Source of the DNA: Anaeromyces robustus | Taxonomy: Eukaryota > Neocallimastigomycota > Neocallimastigomycetes > Neocallimastigales > Neocallimastigaceae | Direction of reading: 5' to 3' | DNA length: 64,000 nt | Assembly (NCBI GenBank): GCA_002104895.1 | Contig: MCFG01000009.1 | Coordinates: 92,501 to 156,500 of the forward strand | Shown here: one piece after another, positions 39,038 through 64,000 of the stretch | Numbering within the stretch: the first letter of the stretch is position 1 | How the letters are laid out: every line of letters begins with the position of its first letter | Notes under the pieces: model-generated | The model's input: only the letters and a program-made list of their open reading frames with translations | Database searches by the model: none | Told to the model about the DNA's origin: nothing | Position numbers and translations under genes: made by a program

Positions 39038-39609
39038 GCACACAATTTGTACGTCAACTTTATTGAATTTAAATATTAAAATACATGAATCATAAAAAAA
39101 ACACATAATGAAAAAAAATGATACTAAAAAAAATAAAAACCAGTAAAATATTATAGATAATAATAGATAATACTTTAATAATAAAAAGAAAAAGAAACAA
39201 TATTAGTTTATAAAATTTAAAAAAATATAATAATTATTTTCATTTTCATTATTTATATAAGAATAAATATTTATTATATTTATTATAATATTTTAATAAA
39301 TATAATAAATATTATTCTTATATAATTTATTACAATATTAATTAATTAATAATATTATTATTTACTTTTTTTATTTATTTGTTGGTTGGTTGGTTTATTA
39401 TTGTTTTTCGTTTTTAGTTAGTTTTATCTTTTAAAATTTCTAATTTTATTTAATTTCTTATTTAAACTATTAAATAAATTCTAAATTATTTTATTGTTTT
39501 ATTTTTAAAGATTTTAATAGATATTTAAAATGGTAAAATTATATTTATTATTTTTTTAATAGAGATTATTATTATGTATGCATATTTTGTTTGTTTTACT
39601 GAAGTCTTA

Positions 39610-39687
<78 letters not shown>

Positions 39688-39717
39688 ATTATACAAAAAA
39701 TCTATTTTTTATTCAAA
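36514..39717. other. convergent intergenic spacer of homopolymers and simple repeats
   Basis: This lies between the 3' ends of the RBMS-like gene (+) and the mitofissin gene (-). It contains poly(A) at about 36723-36752, pentanucleotide AAAAT runs at about 38215-38350, poly(T) at about 39003-39034, an imperfect inverted repeat at 39254-39324 and a pure (ATT)n run at about 39606-39684. A TAATTAAGAC/GTCTTAATTA hairpin lies at 37811-37840, and a lone CACGTG lies at 38779. No gene is visible. Confidence 0.7.
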
Positions 39718-40126
39718 TTATGAACGACCACGATAACCTCTACGAGTAAGCTGGTCATCAGGTATACGTCTGAAGGTATATGGATATCTTGCCATAGTAC
39801 GAGTACCACGTTCTAATACCCATTCACCAATACCTAAATATGTCTCTAATACAGTTCTAATTGGTCCATTTTCAATTCTATCGGTAGCATATTCTTTAAA
39901 AATATTTTAAAACAACATATATTATTATTATTTATAATTGTTGAGAATTTTATAGAAGTAATATTGATTTTTTTTTTCTTTACGTTATAAAATTATTAAA
40001 TATTTTTTATAAGAAATTTTTAATATTTTAATATTTACCAAATCTACCAACACGACGCATACCAGCTAAAGCTGTAGATAATAGAACAGCATCAACAGCA
40101 GTACGAAAGCCTAGAGCTCTTGGCAT
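39718..40126 (-). CDS. DUF1748-family protein, probable mitofissin (Atg44/Mdi1-like)
   Basis: Two exons, 40126-40039 and 39893-39718, join in frame (G+AA) into an 87-residue protein that is easy to miss because each exon is short. The N-terminal half, FRTAVDAVLLSTALAGMRRV, is an amphipathic helix with the DAxLxSTxLAGxxR pattern I associate with fungal DUF1748. The second half contains TVLETYLGIGEWVLERG, like the family's YLxxGEW(V/I) segment. The DUF1748 proteins Atg44 of fission yeast and Mdi1 of budding yeast are mitofissins: small proteins of the mitochondrial intermembrane space that drive fission for mitophagy. Here the Arg-rich C-terminal tail is longer than I would expect. If the host has hydrogenosomes, the target organelle would be the hydrogenosome. 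Coding is well supported; the family match is from memory. Confidence 0.68.
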
Positions 40127-41169
40127 TTTATGTATTATTCTTTTTTTCAATAAATATAACTAAATATATAAAAATTATATTAATACAGCTGTATAAATTT
40201 AAATTTATTTATTTATTTATTTATTTATTAATTTATCTATTTTTTAATTTATTAATTTATTTATTTATGTATTTATTTATTTATTTAACAATTTATTCAT
40301 TTTTTATTTTAAAAATTAACTTTTTATGAATTACTTGGTCTAAATTATTTTTTATTACTAAAATTGTTGTTATAAAATTTATAACTATAAAATTATTATT
40401 ACTGGATATGATATAATATTAATTATTTTAATTAATTAATTAATTAATTAATTAATTAATTAATTAATTAATTAAATTAATAATTAGTTACTTTTTTATT
40501 ATTAATCCTTTTTATTATATTGTAATTATGTCTTTTAAACTTCAAATTATTATTAAGGCTATAATATTTTATTTTTTATTTATATATATTTATATACTAC
40601 TAAAAAATATTAATAATTAATTTACATATTTATTTGTTTTATTGTTTTTAGTATATATTATTATTATTATTATTATTATTTTGATAGTAATAATAAAGTT
40701 TTAAAATTTTATTCTTAAAATTTGAATAATATAAAAAAGTTCTCTGTATTGTTTCTATTGCTTATAACAAATATTTGACTATTTAAATTCTATTTAACAA
40801 TATAAATAAATTTTCCATTTTTACTAGGATTTTACCAAAAAATATTTTGTTCGTATAAATTAATAATAATATATTTCACTTTTTTTTTTTTTTAATTTAT
40901 TTTCTTTTATTTTATTTTACTTTATAATATTTTATTTTATTTTATTTTATTTCCTTTTTATTTTAAAGAAAAAAAAAATAAAACAAAACAAAATATAAAA
41001 ATATATTTTATTTATGATATTATATATATTCTTTAAATTTTTCAAAAAAATATAAGCGAATCAAAAAAGAAATTTTCAATTAAAATTTACTCGAAAAATA
41101 TATTGTAATATATTAGTTATTTAATTTATATTATATAACTAATATATTTGTTATTTTATAAATTTTTCT

Positions 41170-41201
<32 letters not shown>

Positions 41202-41328
41202 TAGAAATTCATTTAAAAAGAATTTTTTATTTTATTTTATACTAATATTGTTAATATTAAATACATTTCATTATTACTTTCTTCTTTAAACCCTAAAATT
41301 ACTAAATTTTATAATATAATAAAATAAC
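40127..41328. promoter_or_regulatory. divergent promoter region between mitofissin and RRP4
   Basis: A 1.2-kb spacer between two divergent start codons. It has TTTA tetranucleotides at about 40203-40290, (TTAA)n at about 40428-40475, a 14-bp-arm inverted repeat at 41107-41148 and a poly(T)/poly(A) junction at about 41170-41203. Such poly(dA:dT) tracts often mark nucleosome-free promoters in fungi; that is inference here. Confidence 0.6.
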
Positions 41329-43564
<2,236 letters not shown>

Positions 43565-43709
43565 ACTTTTTTTTTTTTTTTATTTAAATTATTTATTAAT
43601 CCTTGTAATAAATTACAATCTTAGCACATATATTTATTTTAATATATTAAAATTTTAAGTATTTAATATTTAATAATAAAGTTATAAAGATAAAGAATGT
43701 AATAAATAA

Positions 43710-43759
<50 letters not shown>

Positions 43760-44263
43760 CCAAAATGAAAAAAAATAAAATAATTATAAGAATATAATTG
43801 TATAAATAATATATTAATAAAGACTTTATATGATAATTATTAATATATGATTGTAGATTTTTTATTAAATTTTAAAAACAAAATTAATTATATAACTGAG
43901 ATTAAGTTAAATAATAATACATATTATGATAATAATAATAATAAAAAAAAAAGATTAATAAATATTAAAATGGAATAATATTAAAATGGAATAATATTAA
44001 AATGGAATAATATTAAAAATGGAATAATATTAAAAATGGAATAATATTAAATATATATTATTTGGTTATATAAAGTAATAGATCTTTGTTATAATCTTTT
44101 TTGAAAAAAAAAAAAAAATAATAATATTATTAATAAAGATAATAAAAAAAAATAATAATAAAAAAGAGAAAAATAAATAATAATGAATGGAAATAAATGG
44201 TAAACGAAATATTATTAAATGTTATTAAATGTTATTAAATATAATTAAATGTTATTAAATAAA
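43565..44263. repeat. convergent spacer with short minisatellites
   Basis: This lies between the 3' ends of RRP4 (+) and ISWI (-). It includes (AAT)n at about 43707-43755, five copies of a 17-18-bp unit (TAAAATGGAATAATAT) at about 43963-44050, and a 12-bp ATGTTATTAAAT array at about 44208-44260 that runs up to the ISWI stop codon. Confidence 0.85.
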
Positions 44264-51765
<7,502 letters not shown>

Positions 51766-52546
51766 TTATTGTGAAAACATAGCAGCTCTTGCAGCCAATC
51801 TAGCTTTACTTTCTTGTTTTTCTTTTAATACTCTTTCTTGTTCTAATCTTTCTTTTTCTTGTTCATCTTTCTTCATTTGTTCAATCTTCTTCTTTTCTCT
51901 AATTCTACTTTGAATAGCTTCATAATTCTCATTTGTTTTATCTCTACTATTAAAAATAGCTTCTTCAAAGAACTTTGCTTTAGATGCGAGACCAGATTTA
52001 TAAATACGACTTAATACAGGTTGTTGAACAGCTGGACATCCTGGATCATTTTCTGGACCTTGAACTGGTGGTGGAATCAACATCTGTTTTTTTTATATTA
52101 TTACAAAAAAATTAATAAAAATAAATTATTAAATAATAATAAACAATAATATTAATAAACTATTAATAAGCTTATACGTACAACTAAAAATTCAGTGAAA
52201 CTAACTTTTCTGTTTTTTTTTTTTTTTTTTGTTATAGTAAATATTAATTGGATTGATTTATATATTTAATAAAAATTTTATTTAATTAGTCCTCTTACCC
52301 ATCATTATCCATATCAACTTCATTAATAATGTTAATAATTTCTTGATGAGTTTTTGGTTCACCTAAACTTTCCATCATAAATTTTACATCCATATTGTTT
52401 AAATAACCGTCTTCATCTTGATCATATTTTTTAAAATTCTCTTTGATTTGATCAATTTGTACTCTACTAAAGACATCCTTAAAACGAGCATTATCCCAAG
52501 TGATAATATCAGAATATGGTGAATCGAGAGTCAATTGTGATGGCAT
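51766..52546 (-). CDS. EFHD/swiprosin-type EF-hand protein
   Basis: Three exons, 52546-52299, 52209-52182 and 52083-51766, join in frame into 197 residues. Residues about 25-95 carry two EF-hands. The first loop, DQDEDGYLNNMD, is a full canonical Ca2+ loop. The second, DMDNDGKVSFTE, is rebuilt across the exon 1-2 splice and is also canonical. After a Pro-rich linker (LIPPPVQGPENDPG) comes SKAKFFEEAI and a long charged helix of Lys/Glu/Gln ending ARAAMFSQ. This order of two EF-hands, an AKxFFE motif and a C-terminal coiled coil matches swiprosins EFHD1/EFHD2, Ca2+-dependent actin-associated proteins in animals. Exon 2 is only 28 nt. The role in this organism is inferred. Confidence 0.85.
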
Positions 52547-53193
52547 TTTTTAAAAAATTTATTAATAATTTTTGTAATGCAAAAATTAAAAGTTTATATA
52601 AATATATAAATTAAAAAAAAAATATAATAAAATAAAATAAAAAAAAAGAAGAAAGAATATAACCAAAATACTTGTTTTTATATTTAATAACTTTAAAGTA
52701 AAATAAATAAATATAATAATAAAAATTAAATTTAAATTTATTTTGTTTTATTTATATAAATTTTATTTTTATATTTTTATTTATTTATTTATATTATATA
52801 TAAAAAGTTTAATATAAATTATTGTATAAAAATTGAATAATTAAATATAAAAATATATAAATTAAAATAAACTTTAAATTGATATTAATTTTAAAGTTTT
52901 AAATATATAATAGACAATATTGTATTCATTTTTAGTAAAAAATAAATCTAATAATATTTCATTTATTAATATATATTAATTATTTAACTGTTATTTTTTA
53001 TTTTATGTTGATATATAAAGGATATTATAATTATCAAAGAATTGGTTATTTATACATTAAAATTATAATTAAAAATACTCAAAAATTAAAATCCATATGA
53101 TATTGTTAATTTACTTTTGTTTTTTTGCTTGTTTTTTAATGATTAATGATTAATTCATAGTAATATGTCTACATTATATATATATATATATAA
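52547..53193. other. short AT-rich spacer upstream of the EF-hand gene
   Basis: A featureless A/T spacer between the EF-hand start and the MORN3-like stop codon, both on the minus strand. It must contain the EF-hand promoter and the MORN3 polyadenylation region. Confidence 0.6.
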
Positions 53194-56988
<3,795 letters not shown>

Positions 56989-59900
56989 TTAATAATACTG
57001 TCCTGGTTGGGAATAACTTGGATAACGAAGTTCAGTTCCTGGTTTGCTTTGTCTTGACATACGACTACTTATGCTATAAGCACGATTACGTTCTTCATTA
57101 ACTCTTGCAACATCTTCAACACGTCTCATCAGTTGAGTTCTACTAGATTGTAACTGTGATGGTGTTGGCATATTTGAAAGAGATGGGGAAGCATGAACCA
57201 TACCAAGACTGCTTTGAATTGGTGATTTCTGATAAAGATAGTTATTATTTGCTATTATTGGAGAATGATTAGAATTTTGAATTAAATTTTCTAAAGTTGG
57301 TGATGCCATATTACCAATATTTAATAAAGGTCTTGTCATTCTTGAAGACACATAATTAGGTGCTAGCATATCAGGTTGTACAGATCTTGTTCCATTACGC
57401 CTACTTAATTCAATAGTACTTGCTAAAGATCTAACCTCGTTTGGTTTTATACTCTGACTTAATGATGGTCTTTTTGAATACAAATTAGCAGTTTGAGATA
57501 GATAGCTATATTGTGAATCAATTTCATCTAAATTATCACCAGTTGTACTGCCCATTGTTGGGTATCTTAATGAAGAAGCCATTGGAGAAGGATGAAGAGT
57601 AGAATTATTATATGAAAGTTGAGGAGATTGTGAATATGAATACAATGGTGATTTTGAAAAAGATTGAACTTTTTGATGAAGATCACGAACCTCATTATTT
57701 AATGAACGATTTGTACTAAAAAAAAAAAAAAAAAAAAAAAGCAAAAAAAAAAAAAAAAAAAGAAAAAAATATAATATAAATAAAAGAAGAAAATTTAGTA
57801 TTAATGTATTTAAATATTATGAAAATAAAAAATAAAAAACATTTTATATTATAATTTATCATTATATTATTACCTTGTTAATTTTGCAATAATTTTTAAT
57901 AAATGTTGTTGATCTGATGGATTTTCTTCTTTTCCTGATTCACCTTCTACAACAGAAGTATTTGAAGTTTCATTATTATCTTTATTAGATGCAATTTTAC
58001 TATTTAGTTCATCAACTTTTTGATTTTCTTTATTTACTGCCTCATCTTCTTTATTTGTTGTATCGAATGAAGTTTTTGGAATTGGTTCAAGTTCAATATT
58101 TGTATTTGCTTCAGATGATTTTATATTGTTCAATAAAGTATTACTTGTTTCATTTTCCTTTAATATATTTGGTTGTTCCATAGATAACACATTTTTGACT
58201 TCTTGATCTAAATTCATAGTAGAATTAGAAGGCATTAAAGATTTATCACCATAAAGAGATTTAAGCTCATTTTCTTTGGCGGACAATTGATTAAGAAGTC
58301 TAGTAACTCTATTTTCTTGATCATACATTTTTTGACGTTCTAAAGTAATAGTCATAAGATCAGCTTCAAGCTTTGTAGTTAATTGTTTCTGTTGATTATC
58401 AATATCAGTTAACTGTTTTGCCCTAATATTTAAATTATTCCATTCAGCTTTTATTTGTTCATCAATTTCCATTTTATATCGTTCAGCTTCCATATTTTTT
58501 AATTTTATATCAGTCTCGCAATCTCTTATTACTTGTTCTCGAGTATTTAATTTATGTTCAACGGAACGTAAATCCATTTTTTCTTTTTCGATTCTTTTTT
58601 CTGTTTCCATAATAAATAATTCACGTTGATTTATATCTGCATCTTTTTTATCAAGTGATATTTCTCTTTCTTGAAGAATCGTTTCTCTTGTAGCTAAATT
58701 AATATTAACATCATCTAAATGTGTTAAAAATCTTAACGCGGATTCAACAGTTGGATTAGGTATAAATTTTTTTAATAAATCTAATGGAATACTATTAGAA
58801 TCATTTTGAATAGCAACTGATTGAGTTTGTTGATTCAGTAATAATTCGTTTTGCTTTTTCAATGTATTAATTTCATTATTCAATTTTTCGATTTCAAGTT
58901 TTCCATCCTCATTTTGTAATTCATATTGATTGCATAATTCATCTCTTTTTCCAATTTCTTCAGATAATTCACTATCTTTTTTTAATAAAAGATCTTGTTT
59001 TTCTTTTTGGAAAACTTTATATTGTTCATGTAAATCATTTTTTAAATTTTCAATAGTATGTATATTATTTTCATTTTGAGTAAAAATATTTTGATACATA
59101 TTATTTAATTTTTCTTTTTCTTCTGTTAGGTTACCGATAATTTTATTTAAATCATTAATTTGATCATCTTTTGCTTTAATTAATTTTAATGTTTCTTCTT
59201 TTTGAAGTTCAATACTTTTCATTTTTTCTTCCGCTTGTATTAAATGTTCATTTAAATTATTACATTCTTGTGTCTTAAGATTCAATAGTTCTTGAATTTT
59301 TTGATTTTCATTATATCTTAATTCCTTTTCATTAAATATTTTTGAATAATCTTCTTTTAATTGTTTGATTTCTGAAGTCATCTGATTAAGCATTACTGAT
59401 GAATCTTTATATTTATTATTTAATTCTTCATATTCGTTTGATTTTTTATCAAATAATTCCTTATTATATATTAATGACTTATTTAAATCTTCATACTCTT
59501 TATTTTTTTGCTCTAATAAAGATTGAAGATTCTGATATTTTTCATTTATTTCTTGATATTCTGACGTTAATTGATTTAAATTAGATTGAGATTCATTAAA
59601 TTTATTATTAGCTAATTGACATTCATTTGTTAAGTTATTTATAGTTAACTGTGTAGCTTGGTATTGCTCACTAATTTTTTGATATTCTTGTATTCTTTCT
59701 TCTAACAATTTCTGTGAGTCTTGATTAGTAGACAATGCTTTATCATATTCATTAGATTTTTCATCTAACAATTGTTGTAATTTTTGATATTGATCATTTA
59801 TTTGTTGAATTTCTAATAACTTTATATTTAAATTAGATTTTAACTGTTGAATTTCTTTATCTTTTTCTTTTATACTATCATTAATTTCTTTATAACTTTG

Positions 59901-61114
59901 AACTTGTTCATTATTCTTTAATTTCAAATTTTCTAAATCAATCGTTAATGAATTAATTTTCTGTTCATATTGAATTTTTTCATCTTCTATATTGTTTGCT
60001 AAATTATTTAGTTCTTGTTCATATTTAATTTTATTATCTTCACTTTGTTTAATCTATATGTTATAATTTATATTTTAGAAAAAAGAAAATTAAAGTTAAA
60101 ATATATTATAGTAATAATTAAGTACAAAAACGAAAAAAAAATTAAAAAATAAAATAAAATAAAATAACAAATTGAGTAAATAATTATAAAAGTATATACA
60201 TTATTCGTTTTTTCATTTTCTAATTCAAATATTTTTTGCTTTAATTCATTCAATTCTTGTTCTTTTTGTTCTAAGGAAGATTGTGATATAATCAATTGTT
60301 CATTTAATTGGCTAATTGAACTATCTTTATCTTTAATTTTATTCTCTATTTCTTGATTAATATCAGAATTGTCTTGATTTTGTTTTTCATATTCTTTAAT
60401 TTTTAATTCATGTTCTTCTATTTGAACTTGTAACTCTTTATTTATTTTTTCTATTTCCTCTTTTTCATAAATCTTTTCTGATATCTCTTTCAATTCTTTG
60501 ATGTTCTCTTGAATTATATTTTCTTTTTCTTTCAACAATTCTTTTAATTTATTTAATTCTATATTTTTTTGATTTAATTTTTCATCAAAATCAATCTGAC
60601 TGTTATTATTCGCTTCTAATTCCCTATATTTTCTTTGTAACTCATCAAAGCTTTTGCTTTTATTTTCATATTCTAATTCTTTTTCATTATAATAATTTTT
60701 TAACTCCTCTAATTTTGTAGAATTCTCTTGAAAATCAGTTTCTAATTTTTTAATTGTTTCCTGTTGAGAATTAATAAAAACTTCTTTTGTTTTTAATAAG
60801 TCATTAAGATTTTGAATTTCATTAATTTTTTCATTTAATTGATTATTAATGATGTTAAATTGTTCTGTTTTTTCAAATAATAATTTCTGATAATTATTTA
60901 GTGAAGTAGAATTGTTTAAGGCATTTGTGGTTTCTGGTAGATTTAAATTTGATTTTTTTCTATTTAAATCATTATGAACTCTTTTTTTATCCTCTGTACC
61001 ATTACTTATACTATGATTTCTTGAAGCAGTCTATAATTTTTTTTTTATTACAAAAAAAAAAGAGAACATATATATATTACAGTATTAATATTATTATTAT
61101 TGTTGTTGTTGTTG

Positions 61115-61146
<32 letters not shown>

Positions 61147-61378
61147 TATTATTATTATTATTATTATTATAAAGTAAAATTTTATTAAAAATTACTCTTG
61201 CTTTTGGAGTTCCTGTAGATTTTTTCTGATATTGCTTTAACTATTATTTTTTTAAAAAAAAAATAATACATTAATATACAAGTCTTTCTTTTAACATATA
61301 AATATATAAAATAAAAAATTAGCATATATATAAATATACTCTTTGTTTTGCAAGACGAAGTTTTTCTTCTTTGTCCAT
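56989..61378 (-). CDS. large coiled-coil protein, golgin-like
   Basis: Five exons, 61378-61340, 61240-61196, 61030-60200, 60053-57874 and 57715-56989, join in frame into about 1273 residues. The N-terminus, MDKEEKLRLAKQRLKQYQKK, is a short basic amphipathic helix like that of GM130/GOLGA2-type golgins, which bind p115 there. From about 90 to 900 it is almost continuous heptad coiled coil rich in Glu/Lys/Gln/Asn/Leu, with repeats such as NNKYKDSSVMLNQMTSEIKQ. The final 240 residues are Ser/Pro-rich with many S-P dipeptides and a basic RTQLMRRVEDVARVNEERNR helix. No GRIP or transmembrane domain is seen. A Golgi tether is the best guess, but a centrosomal or basal-body coiled-coil protein cannot be excluded. 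Confidence 0.8.
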
Positions 61379-61841
61379 TATTTACTGAATAAATAAACTT
61401 TATAAAATTTATGATATATATAATTATAATAATAATAATAATAATCTAAGTTAATTATTTGCAATTTAAAAAATAATAATTAATAATATATATAAGTTTT
61501 AAATTATTTATTTGTAATGATTTTTTTTAAATATAATCATAAATTTAATATAAATATTAAACATATATATTTAGAAATTTTTCTCTTTTACTTTGATTAA
61601 ATTACAAAAAATCTTACCTAAATCTAAATATATTATTTTTTGGTTATATATAAATAATTAATTTTATTACTTGTAATATATAATATTATTAGAAATTAAA
61701 ATAATAAAGGGAATTTTTCATGTTGAATCAATAATCAATAATATAAATACTATTATTTATTTGTTCGTTTTTTGATTTGTTTATTTGTTTGTTTAATTGC
61801 TATATTTACTTTCCTTTTTTTAAAAAACAAAAAAACTATTT

Positions 61842-61881
<40 letters not shown>

Positions 61882-62304
61882 TTTTTCTTTTTATTTAAAT
61901 TTTTATTGTTAATATATAGATAATTAACTTTTCTTTTAATATCACTATTTATTTTAAAATTATAAGATGAAACCCTTACAATAAAAACAATATATTATAA
62001 AAAATATAATTTTAAAATAATAACTTTTATAATAAATATTAATTATTATAAAATATTAAATTTTATTAAAACTAATAAGATATATTAATTAATTATTAAA
62101 AATCTATCAATAATATTCATTTAAGAAAATTTTATTTATATGTCTTTTATCCAGAAAAGAAATATTTTAGTATATTAGTATAGGAGTTTAAAAAATATAT
62201 TTATTAAACTTTACCCATTATAATTAACAATATTTTTTCTTTTTTCATTTTATTTTATTTAATTATTTACTTAGTTAATACCTAATTATTTTATTAATAA
62301 AAAA
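61379..62304. promoter_or_regulatory. divergent promoter region between the coiled-coil and GTPase genes
   Basis: A 0.9-kb A/T spacer separating two divergent start codons. A short (TTTA)n array lies at about 61843-61883. The leader immediately before 62305 is A-rich, as at the other starts in this window. No individual element can be assigned. Confidence 0.6.

Positions 62305-64000
<1,696 letters not shown>

Overview
The window is very AT-rich eukaryotic nuclear DNA. Spacers and introns are almost pure A/T with long homopolymers and simple repeats, while exons carry visibly more G+C. It most resembles an early-diverging zoosporic fungus, and an anaerobic gut fungus (Neocallimastigomycota) is the best single guess. 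The reasons are the extreme AT bias with (TTTA)n and (ATT)n repeats, asparagine tracts encoded inside proteins, secreted LRR and ankyrin-repeat proteins, a fungal-type DUF1748/mitofissin gene, and a MORN3-like gene of the kind found in flagellated cells. Dictyostelids share the base composition but not this gene set. The assignment is inference.

I reconstructed twelve genes by joining exons at GT..AG borders. Every exon length was checked for reading-frame phase across its junctions. From left to right: an LRR-transmembrane-SH3 receptor-like protein (656-3947, -); a long spacer with a decayed, relatively GC-rich patch (3948-9601); an ankyrin-repeat protein (9602-11731, +); a giant NBAS/Sec39 protein (13254-23570, -); an RBM28/Nop4-type four-RRM nucleolar protein (25688-29121, +); a 4.2-kb spacer with a tandem duplication, a Mutator-like MITE and two long hairpins; an RBMS/MSSP-type tandem-RRM protein (33339-36513, +); a DUF1748/mitofissin (Atg44/Mdi1-type) protein (39718-40126, -); the exosome subunit Rrp4/EXOSC2 (41329-43564, +); an ISWI chromatin remodeller in 25 exons (44264-50527, -); an EFHD/swiprosin-type EF-hand protein (51766-52546, -); a MORN3-like protein (53194-55170, -); a golgin-like coiled-coil protein (56989-61378, -); and a Ras/Rab-like GTPase with a long N-terminal extension, cut by the right edge (62305-64000, +).

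Most genes are housekeeping and unrelated to one another. NBAS and the coiled-coil protein could both serve the early secretory pathway. Rrp4 and Nop4 both belong to rRNA maturation. MORN3 and possibly the EF-hand protein fit a motile, flagellated stage. The least ordinary items are 15 tryptophan/acidic repeats in the NBAS tail, a mitofissin-family gene in a probable hydrogenosome-bearing lineage, the LRR-SH3 receptor, and the MITE/hairpin cluster. No tRNA, rRNA or CRISPR array was seen.
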